A stretch of 64,000 nt of DNA from Sipunculus nudus (GCA_026874595.1 CM049312.1:24483956-24547955); one strand, 5' to 3'. Positions 9,865 to 22,574 are shown, counted from the stretch's first letter. Numbers and translations: made by a program. Notes: generated by a model not told the origin, from the letters alone.

Positions 9865-12831
9865 CTGAAATGATGTAATATTAACTATCATGAGGAGGTA
9901 TTTAAAAAAGTTCGCTCTGCGCTTTGGCTTAGATAAAAGAAGAATATAGATTTTACCGTCATGTATATGTTCATGTAGTGTTTTACTGTTAAATATGATA
10001 TTAGATTTGCAAATCAAACACGACTAATAAAGTGTGTCGCAACAGGACGCTTACATTTATTTGGGACTCATGTGCAGGCGTACACTACGTTTCTCTACAT
10101 CAAATTTAAATACTTGTACTTTGGACAGAAAAAATGCAGATGGGCCGTTCGCCAACACATCTGTTGGAATATTCCTTTCTCGAGAAAACATCAGATAAAT
10201 CTTTAAAGGTCGCTGATTAGTAATCTCAGTTTAATCTAGGTCCAAAGCACAGTCCCATTAGAGTATGTCAAACAATGTTTGTCACAAAATCAATTAACTT
10301 TAAGACAAAGCAATTTGATGTCATTTTTGTCACAAAATGTAAACAACTTACAAAATTCAGGAAATTTAATGCAGGTAAGCATGGTGGTGTTCGCTATCCT
10401 ATTGCGTCGTATTTTCCGAAGCACCATAAGTAGTTAAATTTTAATTTAAATTAAATCGAAAATATTACTCGAATGTTTAAAGCTTCCTTCGAACTTGAGT
10501 GCTTTGAGATCCCTCAGACCAGTCGGTTCACATCCTGGCGGTACAATTGATTCTACATCCGAGTCACAGATATAGGTCAAGGTCGAGTTTGTAGAAACTC
10601 TCGACCCCCAGGTAACCTCATGCGCATTTGTAAGTCGTAGATCACCAGCCCTCTCCTAAGTAATTCAACAATAAGCAAGACCTTACACGAGTTCCTTCTT
10701 GGAGAAAAACTAAACATTTATTCATTTTATCGTACCCGGTAATTTGTTCTTTTATGAGACAGTGAAAGTAATTCTAAGGTCGCATTTAACTATGTTAATG
10801 CCCTTTCAATCTCAGATTGAAGCGTAAGATACTGTGCCTATCGTTCAGTACCCAGCGGAGCTCGTGTCTGCATATCGAATGAGGGGAGATTAGCCACATG
10901 ACCCTGGTAAGCAAGTTACTAGACATAACGAATAAATATGGTGTCATCGTAGAGAATTTACCATTTTTTTTAAATGTCTACTCCTATGTTCATACTTAAT
11001 AATGGCTATTCAGTGTGAGTCACAAGCAACGTGAAATATCTTCATATTCGGTCATGGATATGCCCTTAATAGATGGTGATTGGATTTAGCTGAAATCTTA
11101 AAGGGTTCTATGTAATAGATTGGGCAACAGATACTCATAAATGTTTTAAAGCAAGGGAAGAGAAAGGACTTTATAATTTTAATCAAAAGCAGCTTATGTT
11201 TTATGATAAAACTCAGACAAATATATAGTATTAAGTACGCTGCATAATTCTCGTCTGGTAATAATATTTGGTTTGAAATTAATCTTAATAATATGACGCT
11301 GAACACTTTCTAGTTTTATATTCTTATCGTACAAAACACTCTTAACGCTGCAGCCCGCACCGTAAGCAACGAAAGTATCGTCCACATGGGAATCATGATG
11401 TTTAGAAAATATCGTGGGAGTCTTCGTAGGGGGACCCTTTGTTTGGGACGGAGGCCATCATTTATTTGTATTTCCCATAGAGTTCCTCATGTATATCAAT
11501 AAGTTATTCGCCCCATTGTTTGTTTTTTTTTTCATCTCTTCCAGCCAGGTTAGCTGAGGTTAAGTTTACCAGATCACCGTGGATGAGCTGTATATCAGAG
11601 TTATTTTACAACCTCGTAAAACTATCTGACACTATCCTTAAATAAAGAAAGACGTTATATTTGATTTCCATTGATAATTACGGACATACAAGATACTTAA
11701 TGAATTAAAATGACACAAAACGTTGAGAAGACCAGAGGTGTGAACTGTGGCTTAGGACTTTTTATATTTAATCTTTTTAACCTCGAAGTTTGAGGAAAGC
11801 TTTGTCAGATGTAATTAATAACCAGAAATTAAAAAAACTAAACTTGATATTATGTACCTACTTTTAGTTAACAAATTATTTCCTTTTTTAACCATTGTAT
11901 TATTGTCAGTAAATGTATTCCGAATCATTAATTGTTATTAAGAGTTTAATAAATAGAATAACACTTTACTATGGATATGTCAGCAAATAAGACAGCTATC
12001 TTACATCCACGGATTGTTAAATTTATTCATATTTAGTCTAATCTGAATTACTGAATTTTTTACATGTTAAAGCATATATTGATGTCGTTTTACAGATAAT
12101 TTACTTTATAAATTAATCTGTAGATGTAAAATTTATATGATCTGAATATCTGAAAACAGAATCCAAATGCCCATGCAAGAAACAATTAATTCATCTAAAA
12201 TGATACGCGCACTGCCATTCCGGAAGGTCTTTTTTTTGTTCAGTATATGATTGGAACCGAAGAATAATAAATGCCTTGTGCGTACTAATCTCTGAATATA
12301 AATGCGGTGAATGTAGGACACTAGGAAACAACTACACAAACTCAAGCTGGTGCTCTCATGTGATTCCTCGCACGAATGGCTCCAGAACTATTTGACCGAA
12401 AAGAACTAATGAACCGAAGTACTTTCCTTTCTTCTCATATCTAGTCTAACTTTAATGAACCTTGCTTAATAGATCACCCGTGAATCTGATACCAACAATC
12501 AGTTTATATAAAAAACCTAGAGAATGGTCCTTGTGCTGTGAATACGCTATAGAGCAAAAGATCAAATTTTGAAGGAGCTGAACTTATTAAATTTTATTTG
12601 ACATTAAGAATGGTTTCTTGAATCACCGATCATGCATCCAATTCGGTTTGTGTGAACGCGGATTCATGTCCTTCCCACCAGGTCACTTGTCTTCTCTGCA
12701 GAGAGAAGTGTCCGTGCAGCCGCTTTCACATACTTGGCACATAATTAAATAGGCGTTTCCTCGACATAAGTCTGGTATAAAAAAGAGCCCTGAAAATGAG
12801 CATACAGACAAAAAAGGAGGGAAATAATAAT

Positions 12832-14820
12832 ACTGTTATATAGATAGGCATATTAACGGACATGTAAATTTATACTTTATATAGGATACTTGTTTTATTT
12901 AATACTAATAATTGCATTATGTTTCCCCAAAGGTAACGTTCATGGGTTGGGAATCAATACCTTATATTGGTATTTGGACTAAAATAATCACTAATTCGGT
13001 TTGTGTGAACGCGGCTTCATGTCCTTTCCACCGGGTTACTTATCTTTTCTGCAGAGAGAAGTGTCCGTTCTGCCGCTATCACATGCTTGGCACTTAATTA
13101 AATAGACGTTTCCTCGACATAAGTCTGGTATAAAAAGAACCATGAAAATGTAAAAATAATAGCATAATATTTGCTAATCAGTCTTATTTTGTCGCAAACA
13201 ATTGCACATCTCTGAACATATGATCAACTTTACTGTCACATGTTAATTATGTTAACAAAAATATAGGTTCATGGGATTTTCATAGTATGTATTAGCATAT
13301 TTGTTATCTCTGTCTTAATCTGTCTACAATGACAGAGAAAATGTATTTTCTATTAATATTGCTAAAAGTACGATGCATATCAAGGTCCAACACTTACCAA
13401 AAATTGACTACCCTTTGATGGTGGATAATTCGTAGTGCCTCGTGTGACTGGGGCCGGATTCCGGTGTAGCATTTTGAAAGTGCACGCTAAAGTTCCGGTG
13501 CAGCATACTTAAAAGGATCGGAACACTTTAAAGGTCCATGCGTTACTTACCACAATAACGTTTTATTGCATTTACCCACCTTGATTAACTGTGTTTGATA
13601 CATCTCCATACGCTCTAAGACGACGTCACATAAAATGTGTCATGACACTCCCTAATGTTTGTGAATATAATTCCTTATGCTACTTACTTAGAGTCTCAAT
13701 GCTTGTTTCATGTATCTGTATGGCATGCGCTAGGCATTCTGATTCGTGTTAAGCGCAAACCCTGTGCGCTGCTATGGGAACCGCACTTGCTGAACTCTGG
13801 CTTGTAGAGACACAGTGCTCGTTGTAGTCTTGAAATTTCGGGTCGGTTCATGCGCTATGGGAATGATCTTTGGAATGATCGTGAATATAGAAGGCTCTGG
13901 GCTTCAGGTAAAAAAAGCTATAAATAGGGGATGTGTTTAGAGCCGGGAAGGAGGAAAATACCAGCGGACACGGAAGAGTGTAATTCTCTCGTCAGTTTTT
14001 TTTGTGGCCTTTTATGATAATTGCAAAACTTACAGATAGTCTATGGACTTTGTAACAGATTTTATACGGATTGTCTCCAGTCTGCCATTGTAATTATTTC
14101 CTGGACTTCACTTTTGGATTACAACAGATTGTGTTCGAGATTAAATCGGACTATTCTCTGAGAAGATTTATTTGAACTGTTTACGTGGATAACTTGTGTT
14201 AAAGGACTCTAGTTGAGCTGTGAAAGTTGTTATATCCAGAAATCAAAGCCTAGGATCCGGACTTTGGTTATGTACATTTTTTTAATTATTTTTATGTCTT
14301 AAATACTGTGTAATTGTATTGATTTCGTGTATTGTAATGTTAGGATTGTGTAAGAATAAATTATAATTATTTGTTAACAAAAAACACTGACTTCTTTATT
14401 CATTCCCCTGGATATTTCACTCTGCCTACTGTTGCGGAATTTGATATTTTTTATCTCCGTAACAAAATTTATGCTGATCTCGATTACGTGATATGTTGTT
14501 ATTAGCTTGAGTGGCCTTTCTGTTGAAGCAGACTTCTACGCTGGAAAAAAAGTAATTTAAACAATCCTAACAAAGTACACGTGGGAACTTGCATTTTTGT
14601 CCTGCGTTACCATACCAACGATTGAAAACATGGGAAAACATGAAAACATATGAATACAAATTTTAATGTTTTTTAATCTAGCAACAATTTGTACAAATCC
14701 ACCGGTCTACCCTGAAAAATATGAAAAACTGGGGCTTGTTTAGAGGGGGCGTAACAGGCGTTTACCGACGTGTATTTCCTTTCTTCTCACTGTACGGTCA
14801 AATCAACTTGCATTACAGCT
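12832..14820. repeat. 6.4 kb tandem duplication, truncated copy 3
   Basis: This matches positions 1-1989 of copy 1 and then stops abruptly after CATTACAGCT at 14820. It is more diverged than copies 1 and 2 are from each other, with a missing segment near 14168 and many substitutions. It lacks all four recognised lectin exons. The junction shows repeated TCAACTTGCAT, described in the findings. Confidence 0.93.
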
Positions 14821-15544
14821 AGTGTGATATAAGTCAACTTGCATGGCGGTTTTCAACTTGCATGACTCCATCCGACTGGTCATAGCTTACTGGGGGGATC
14901 TATGGTAAATCATAGTTAATCATAGGCTGTGTGAGATTTTGAATGATCCTTAGAGAAAAAACTAGAGACACTCCCCTTAACGATAACGTTATGATATCTC
15001 AGCTAAAATCTCTCGTGTTAATCTTAAGTCGAAGATTTTTATAAAAAAAATATAAAAAATAGACTTCTTCAGTGAGTTCCTCGTAACGTATCCTTTGATG
15101 AGCTATTATCAGTCATGATAATAAAATAATCTGCCCTGTGTACTCCCAAAGCCACTTCATGCCAGCAGCCTCGGGGTAAATATGTTATAATGTAACCCCT
15201 GCCAGCGTTCCGGCTTTCTGAGCAAAGGCCCGCGATTCATTGAACATTTCTGATTTCAAGCACCGTGGCTGCAAAGCGTTTTTTTCTTAAAGCGATTCCT
15301 GTTTCATCCATAAACTTAATAAGTAACTGCTTTGTCATTCGAACATATTTTACCCCCAAATGACTTACCTTTCCCTGTCCTAAAACATTAAATTTTATAA
15401 TATTTTGTTCCAGGAAAACGGTGTAAGTTCTGGAGTTTTTCTAATCTTTTTATGCGGCAGTGTCCATAATTCTATGCCTTATATATGCACACACGCAAAA
15501 ATAAGACCAAGTTGGGACTCAAACTTGTGTGGGAATTTAACCGC
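14821..15544. other. Low-copy AT-rich region after the truncated unit
   Basis: Not part of the 6.4 kb unit. It begins with two further copies of TCAACTTGCAT (14834-14844, 14853-14863). No gene is recognised. Confidence 0.5.
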
Positions 15545-15718
15545 AAAACTTCGAATGGAGTCGGGACATGTGGAACAATGCCGTCATAGCCCAGAGAAAT
15601 GCTATGCATCACGTAGAATTTTATTTGGCGTGCAATTGTGTGAATCATGGCCCAAACATAATATTTAGCCAATGACTGGGCTATGACGTTCCACATGCCC
15701 CGACTCCAGTCGAAGGTT
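15545..15718. repeat. Foldback (inverted-repeat) element, MITE-like
   Basis: Left arm 15545-15594 and right arm 15676-15718 are near-perfect reverse complements (for example GGAGTCGGGACATGTGGAAC against GTTCCACATGCCCCGACTCC), separated by about 81 bp. The overlapping open frames on both strands are explained by the palindrome. No transposase is present; a non-autonomous foldback element is the simplest reading. Confidence 0.75.
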
Positions 15719-16193
15719 AGTGTTGCTCACGATTATCAGCTGATTTGCCACCTGAATTTGTTAACATCCCTCTCCCTCACTATTTTAATTCTGTTTGAGA
15801 TATTAAAACTGAACTTTGTGCAAGGTATGTGTAAAAACAAAATGACTTTGACATTTCAGCGTTGTGTCTCCTATATTTTAGGTATTTTAGGTAAATTTCT
15901 ATACAGTATATTTAACGGCTATATAGACGGTACATAAAATCACCGACCAGTTATCTATTATCGATCTTTTTTTCTCTTTCAATCATCGAGTATGATTTAA
16001 CAGTTCCTACCATTAATAGATCACCTTCATAGTTACTCACGGATACTGAATTCTGTATAATTGTGCACACAATATTACGTTTCGTGTTGAAGTGATACTT
16101 TTCTCTCTTGGGTCAAACTTAAGTATTTCACCGCGCTTGTTCACATTCCATGACTCGCCCAAAAAGCGAAACGTTGTTGTTACCCATGTCATC

Positions 16194-16353
16194 ATGGCAT
16201 ACATTTCATCTCTTCCTCCAGTAAGTCTTCATTCATTTTCCTTTTTGGCAGTGTCTTTTTCCTGTGCTGCACCACACTTAAATCAGCCGACCCAAGACTG
16301 GGAAAATATAACCTTTCAAGTCTCCCAGAAAGATCATTTTCTCACAATGAAAG
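16194..16353 (+). CDS. Possible first coding exon with signal peptide
   Basis: ATG at 16194 opens 53 codons with a hydrophobic leader (HSFSFLAVSFSCAA, likely cleavage after Ala) and then a polar segment including DWENITFQVSQKDHFLTMK. The exon ends at a good donor AAAG|GTAACA in phase 1. The family is not recognised. The next apparent acceptor (16510) lies in a dispersed repeat, so no second exon is accepted. An internal GTAAGT...GCAG pair is too short to be an intron. Confidence 0.3.
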
Positions 16354-16424
16354 GTAACACTGTTTGTATTGCTTATATTAATCCACTCCTAAAAGATAAT
16401 CGATGACAAATGATATCATTATGC

Positions 16425-16620
16425 CACTTTCCCGTTCGTTTGTGTGCATGCGTTTGTTCTCAATATAACTCACGCCATTATAAACGAAATATCATTGGAT
16501 TTTCAGGGCACCTCGGGAATGGGACAATGAAGAATCGATAAGAATTTTTCTGACACTTTGACAGTGTGAATTTTACCACCGGGATTTCAATGTTCGCAGA
16601 ACTTTTGAAATGCGTGGTCT
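16425..16620 (+). repeat. Dispersed repeat, copy a
   Basis: Contains CCCGTTCGTTTGTGTGCATG, ATAACTCACGCC and a TTTTCAGGG...AATGGGACAA stretch. The same head motif recurs at 16738. From memory this resembles a very common marine-invertebrate element that starts near CTCCGC.AGGAGG and contains a (GTTT)n-like stretch. The TTTTCAG is part of the repeat and should not be read as a splice acceptor. Confidence 0.5.
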
Positions 16621-16737
16621 CAGTCATGAGTGAGCGGCCGTCTGCAACACCTAGCACTTGACCTCTCCATCGGGGCCCAAATTTAAATAGAGCCGATAAA
16701 TTTTAAACAGATATTACAGCCATGGACCAGGCGATAG

Positions 16738-16925
16738 TAATTGCCTCCGCTAGGAGGTTATGCATTCATCCGCGTTCGTGTGTATGTGTTTGTGTGTTTG
16801 TTTATAACATAACTCACGCAGGAACCGTATCTCGTACCATATCAAGTACATGTATATAACTGATTTTGTTCATATTTGTTCTCTGTTCAAGACCACCAGT
16901 TGAGGAAAAGAAAATTGCATACAGA
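16738..16925 (+). repeat. Dispersed repeat, copy b, with CCTCCGCTAGGAGG hairpin
   Basis: Starts TTGCCTCCGCTAGGAGGTTA, a short perfect hairpin (CCTCC-GCTA-GGAGG). A GTGTGTATGTGTTTGTGTG stretch and ATAACATAACTCACGCAGG follow. It shares its layout with 16425-16620. Confidence 0.5.
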
Positions 16926-18781
16926 TATTGAAAGTTTTAGAGAGGTTTCACTCTTTGTCCGTTTAAATATGAAATTAGAACACGTGATAAATGCCCATTT
17001 TCTTTAGATGGATATCATAATAGTTTGATAAGAGTAAGAGGGAAACATAGGCGTGATAAATCAAAAGTACGCTAAACCAGTACCACGACAAGGCGTTTTT
17101 ACTTTGTTAAGTATTAAGGTAGGGCGTGTAAAATCTCTCTCTATCTATCTCTCTCTCTCTCTCTTAAACTACACCAGATAACAAACATCATTATAGACTT
17201 TTCATATTTTATTTTCACCCCACAACAAAGAACACTTGTTTTACTAATACAGACAAATGATAAAAGGGCATACTTTTTTTTCTAAAATGTTACAAGTATG
17301 TTTAAAGTATTGTTTATCATATTTCAATTTAATGATTCGGAAAGACAGGAAGAATGATCGGAAATAGCATCATACACTGCAGTCGCTGCATTAGGAAATT
17401 CATAACATTAAATCTTCACTTTCAGTTTACTCTGAGCATATATAAAATGTGATCTATAAGTGTAATATTTCAATTAACATTATTACGATTACAGAATTAC
17501 GGGAAAATTGAACCACCGACAGAAGGATTAAAATAACTCGCCGGACGTAAGAAAAGCCAATGAAAAACGATGTTATACTTTTTCTTTTCTGCCAATAAGT
17601 GCTGGCATCTGACGCAAAAAAGGTTCATTATAACAGCAGGAATTTTGAAACCTCATTAACCTATAAAGCGGTATGCTTGCATTGCATAAGGTTCCCGAGC
17701 TAACCCTTCCTTTGTAAAACGTTCATAGATCATAAAGATTTCCATGTTAGAAAAAAAAATATTGATTTTACATCTTATATGTTTAGATTCATGTAAAACC
17801 ATCGTCCTACTATTTTGTAATCATTACTTCTATTGGAAAAAAAATGTTCAATCATCTATAAAAAGGCATCTCTCATTCTACATTTCAGTGACGCCCGGTG
17901 TTTCATTTACAGTTAGAGCGAGTAAGATTAGTGGCGTAGAATACTGAAATTTGCCAAGCAGGTTAAAACCTGTCTATACATATAAACACACATGTACATG
18001 CATATATTAGAACAGCTTATTATACACAGTGCAAAGACACCCAAAGCAACAATATAATATTATACGTGATTCTATAATTTATATATACATATTACCGATA
18101 AGGCACATCAGGGTTTTACCTAAAATGCTCACCAAATCTCCAAATTTATTACATCAACATTCTTAATTTAAACATTTAACATGGTAATAATGATATATGT
18201 GCAGATGTGATACAATATCTGAGCACAACATTTGTGTACGGACGCTAAAATGAGTATATATTTTAGGTGCAAATAACATGCAAAATGTTTAATTCGCAGA
18301 GTATGCATAATAATTACCATATTTTGGTATGCGAGTAGATTTACTAAGGCATTACTTGGATATTAAGTAAGATGGGTGTTTTCTTTATGTATCAAGCGGT
18401 TATGATTTGTGCCTTGTTATCGGACGGACGGATAAAGAGTTACCGCTGAAGTTCAGATGACATAAGGTCAGTTGTACTTAAACTAACAACGTTGCTGCTG
18501 CTCCATCCGTTTTTGCCAAACAATGAATCTTCAAACAAGATGACCAGAGGTCACGCGCTTGCCGGAAATGGAAATGATACAGACAGATAGACAGAGAGTG
18601 CATGTAGAAACAGTCATATGAATGAGCAACATTGTGGGGGCAGCAGAAACGGATAATATGTTTATTTATGCATGCTGACCTTTAACAGCTGCATATCTTT
18701 CTAGTGTAAAAGGGACCAAGTTCAAAATTTTTTCATGAAATCCCGTTAATCTCGTTTGACAAGAAGCAGTGACACGTTTTC
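16926..18781. other. AT-rich low-copy region
   Basis: Apart from the microsatellite, no gene is recognised. Near 18400-18430 a short motif (ATGATTTGTGCC...GGACGGACGG) is shared with 31965-31990 and looks like the terminal part of a dispersed repeat family. Confidence 0.4.
17134..17164 (+). repeat. CT/CTAT microsatellite
   Basis: Imperfect (CT)n interrupted by CTAT units, about 31 bp. Confidence 0.9.
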
Positions 18782-20320
18782 AGGTTTGTCATGTCAAGCT
18801 GGCCAAATGATATGAAATGCCGAAAACTAGACCTGTCTAGCTATAAAAGCCGCTGAGTTATAAGCATTTGCATGAAATCTCGTGATTTCTCTTTTGACGG
18901 GAAATGGTGCGAGCTTGTGCCTGACTTGGAGTTCTGTCATGTCAAGCGGGTCATGTGGAACTAAATGCCGAAAACTAGACCTGTCTAGCTGCAGTTCCGT
19001 GAAATCTCGTGTTTTCTCGTTTGACGGGATACGGTGCGAGGTTTTGCCTGACATGCATGTCTGTCGTGTCAAGCTGGTCTAGTGGAACAAAATGCCGAAA
19101 ACCAGACGTGTCTTTCTGTAAAACTCGCCGAGTTATAACCAATGCCGTGAAATCTCATGTTTTCTCGCTTGACGAGATACGGTGCGACATTCGGCCTGAC
19201 TTTCAGTTCTGTCATGTCCAGCGGGTCATGTGAAACAAAATGCCGAAAACTAGACCTGTCTAGCTGTAAAACTCGCCGAGTTATAAGCATTTCCGTGAAA
19301 TCTCGTGTTTTCTCGTTTGACGAGATAGGGTGCGAGATTTGGCCTGACTTACACATCAATCGTGTAAAGCTGGTCATTTGGAAGGAAATGCCGGAAACCA
19401 GACCTGTCTAGCTGTAAAACTGGCCGAGTTATATGCATTTCCGTGAAATTTCGTGTTTTCTCGTTTGACGAGATACGGTGCGAGATTTTGCCAGACTTGC
19501 ATATCCTTCATGTCAAGCTGGTCTAGTGGAACTAAATGCCGAAAACCAGACGTGTCTAGCTGTAAAACTGGCCCAGTTATAAGCAAATCCGTGAAATCCC
19601 GTGTTTTCTCGTTTGACGAGATACGGTGCGAGATTTGGCCTGTCTTGCAGCTCTGTCGTGTCAAGCTTGTTTGGTTGAACGAAATGCCGAAAACCAGACC
19701 TGTCTAGCTGTAAAAGTCGCCGAGTTATAAGCATTTCCGCGAAGTCTCGTTTTTTCTCGTTTGACGAGATATGGCGGGAGATTTGGCGTGACTTTCAGTT
19801 CTGTCGTGTCAAGCTGGTCATGTGGAACAAGTTGCCGAAAACTAGATCTGCCTAGCTTAAAAACTGACAAAGTTACAAAAAATGGTCGTGTTATTTCCAA
19901 TTTCCATGATTTTTGCCCAAAAAATGTAACCATGGTTACGGCACTTGCATATCTGTCGTGTCAAGCTGGTCTAGTGGAACTAAATGCCGAAAACCAGACG
20001 TGTCTAGCTGTAAAACTGGCCCAGTTATAAGCATTTCCGTGAAATCCCGTGTTTTCTCGTTTGACGAGATACGGTGCGAGATTTGGCCTGTCTTGCAGCT
20101 TTGTCGTGTCAAGCTTGTTTGGTGGAACGAAATGCCGAAAACCAGACCTGTCTAGCTGTAAAAGTCGCCGAGTTATAAGCATTTCCGGGAAGTCTCGTTT
20201 TTTCTCGTTTGACGAGATATGGCGCGAGATTTGGCGTGACTTTCAGTTCTGTCGTGTCAAGCTGGTCATGTGGAACAAAATGCCGAAAACTAGATCTGCC
20301 TAGCTTAAAAACTGACAAAG
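18782..20320 (+). repeat. 148-bp satellite, about nine monomers
   Basis: The marker TTGACGRGAT recurs at 19021, 19169, 19317, 19465, 19613 and 19761, exactly 148 bp apart each time, then at 20061 and 20209. The first monomer step (18894-19021) is 127 bp because of a deletion. One monomer near 19860-19960 is replaced by a GTAACCATGGTTAC-containing segment that also occurs in the composite modules. Each monomer has TCTCGTTTGACGAGA, a short inverted repeat, and TGCCGAAAAC. All open frames here are satellite translations. Confidence 0.92.
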
Positions 20321-20640
20321 TTACAAAAAATGGTCGTGTTATTTCCAATTTCCGTGATTTTTGCCGAAAAAAATGTAACCATGGTACCGGCAAATTTAAG
20401 TAAGCTACATGTCAAAAGAAAGGCCAGGTGATGACGAAAAAAATGAGCTATTGCAGAAGTGAATAAGCCTATTTATGGCGAAGTTATAGTGCAAAAACCG
20501 TTAACCATACCTGTCGTGACCTTGACCCTTGACCTTGGAGCAATGTTGACCAAAAACAATAGGGCACCTAGAAATCGGTTTGTCAATCGAGCCTGTAAGT
20601 TTCAAGTTGATTGATGCAAAAGTGTGACCTGGAGAGTCGT
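20321..20640 (+). repeat. Composite-module tail, truncated B type
   Basis: Closely matches the ends of later B modules (about 25540-25857, 27040-27353, 55140-55462): GTAACCATGGTA site, TGACCTTGACCCTTGACCTT run, ACCAAAAACAATAGGGCACC, then GTGACAAACAAAC. It joins the 148-bp satellite to the composite modules. Confidence 0.85.
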
Positions 20641-22574
20641 GACAAACAAACAAACAAACAAACTAGACGACCATAGGTCGAACGCTTGCCGGAATTCGGA
20701 AGTGAAACACAGACGGACAGACAGAACATATTGTCGGTTTTCTATTAATGGAATGACTCTCAGAGACATTGATGAGAATATGTGGCCCGTAGAATGACAT
20801 ATGAGACAAAAGAACAGGCAAGCAGACAAAGCTGACAACAAAAGACGAACAGACAGACATACTGACTTTGTGAGACAAGATTGACACCAGATGACATAAG
20901 CTAGTTATTGAGAAGATTCAAAGGAAAAAAATGAGTTATAATTTATGTAATTAAGATTTATAGTTTACGAGTTATGGCGAATTAATGATATACTTGGGAG
21001 GCTCGACTGTAGCGCCCTCTAGCAGACATATTCCGAAGACGACAAATGCGTTTCGTATTATTAGTGTATGACATGAGATGTCTCAGTTTCAAAAGGATTC
21101 CGTCAAAGCTGTGGCCTGTAGAATGCTCTATGTAAGGCGTAAGAACCAGCAAGCAGGCGACTTTGAGGATAACGGACAAACAGATGGACACACTGACAAA
21201 GTGACAGAAGATTGAAACCAGATGCCTTAATCAGGTTATGGAGAAGACTCAAAGGAAGAAAATAAGCTATAGCTTATGTAACTGAGGCTTTGGGTGTAGA
21301 GTTATGGCCAATACAATGGTATGTGTGTGAGAGTCATGTGCAGCGCCCACTAGTGGCCATATCCGGAAAATGAAAAATTTATTTCTAGATATTAGTGTAA
21401 GACATAAGATGTAATAGTTTCAAAAGGATTCCGTCAAAACTGTGGCCTACAGAATGCTATATGTGAGACGCAAGAGCCAACAAGCAGGCCAATTTGAGGA
21501 CAACTGACAAACAGACGAAAACACTGACAAAGTGACTCAAAATTGAGTCCAGATGACTTCTCCAGGTTATGGAGAAGACTCAAAGGAAGAAAAAAGCTAC
21601 AGTTTATGTAACTGAGGTTTATAGTTTTGGAGATATTGCCAAAGCATGATATGTTGGGAGAGGTTCAAGTTCAGCGCCCCCTAGCGGCCATATCCGGAAA
21701 ATGAAAAATTTGTTTCGAGATATTAGTGTAAGACTTAAGATGTAATAGTTTCAAAAGGATTCTTTCAAAACTGTGGCCTGTAGAATGCTATATGTGAGAC
21801 GCAAGAGCAAGCAGGCGAATTTGAGGACAACTGACAAACAGACGGACACAATGACAAAGTGACACAACATTGAGATCAGATGACATTATCAGTTTATGGA
21901 GAAGACTCAGAGGGAAAAAATAAGCTATAGTTTATGTAATTGAGGCTTTGGGTTTTAGAGATATGGCCAATGTAATGATATCTGTGTGAGGGTCGTGTGC
22001 AGCGCCCCCTAGCAGCCATATTCAAAAAATGAAAAAACAATTTCGAGATACTAGTGTAGGACTTATGATATGTCAGTTTCAAAAAGATTCCTGCAATAAT
22101 GTGGCCTTTGGCGCAAGATGAATGAAATCTCGAAATATCTCTATTCACGAGATATTTTACGAGATACTGCAAGACTTGTAATAAAATCTTGTAGTACTAG
22201 TTGAATGCTACCTGATGCAAAAAACTAGATCACTCTAGCTTTAAAACTTACAAAGTTAGAAAAATAAGATCCCTTATTTTCGAATATCATGACTTTTCCC
22301 CAAAAAATTGTAACCATGGTTACGGCAAATTTGAGTCAGCTACACACCAGATGACAGGCCTTGGAATGACGATTAAAATGAGCTATTGTTGAAGTAGATA
22401 CGACTAATAGTCACAAAGATATGAAGAAAAAAACGCTTTGAGAAGTTTTGACGACCTTGACCTTGACCTTTGACCTATTTTAACCAAAAACAATAGGGCA
22501 CCTAGAAATTATGTTTTCCAACATCCCTGTAAGTTTCAAGGTTATTGTGGCAAAATTGTGGCCAGGAGAGTGGT
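20641..22574 (+). repeat. Composite A module 1 (1934 bp)
   Basis: Delimited by GACAAACAAAC tails. It begins CTAGACGACCATAGGTCG (itself a CGACC/GGTCG inverted repeat) and contains four ~330-bp submodules. Each submodule has a GCGCC..CTAG.GG box (about 21011, 21341, 21672, 22000), a TTTCGAGATAT box and GACAAACAGACGGACAC. It closes with a TGACCTTGACCTTTGACC run. Confidence 0.88.

Larger units (their letters stand above)
9137..11396 (-). pseudogene. C-type lectin gene, copy 2, exon 1 donor lost
   Basis: Duplicate of the lectin gene. Exons correspond to 11396-11346, 10655-10520, 9864-9726 and 9227-9137. The lectin exons 3 and 4 and their splice sites are intact. Exon 1 ends GCAGCG|TTAAGAG where copy 1 has GAAGCG|GTAAGAG, so the canonical GT donor at 11345-11344 is TT. 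A weaker in-frame GTGCGG donor lies 15 bp upstream (phase 0) and could rescue splicing by shortening the leader by five residues. The call is therefore probable pseudogene or altered isoform, not proven loss. The 3' half of the domain was again not found. Confidence 0.6.
6413..12831. repeat. 6.4 kb tandem segmental duplication, copy 2
   Basis: Second copy, 6419 bp, in direct orientation and immediately adjacent to copy 1. It repeats all landmarks of copy 1 with a shift of 6412 at the left end and 6417 across the lectin exons. Apart from the exons it is AT-rich. The exon 1 donor of its lectin gene is altered, so the copies have started to diverge in function. Confidence 0.95.

Noticed and set aside
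16510..16545. Second exon after the signal-peptide exon at 16194
   Set aside because: TTTTCAGGG...AATGGGACAA is part of a dispersed repeat, and the frame stops after 11 codons.
17880..17945. Short exon between TTTCAG and GTAAGA
   Set aside because: Splice-like signals frame only 33 bp in AT-rich DNA with no domain; treated as chance.
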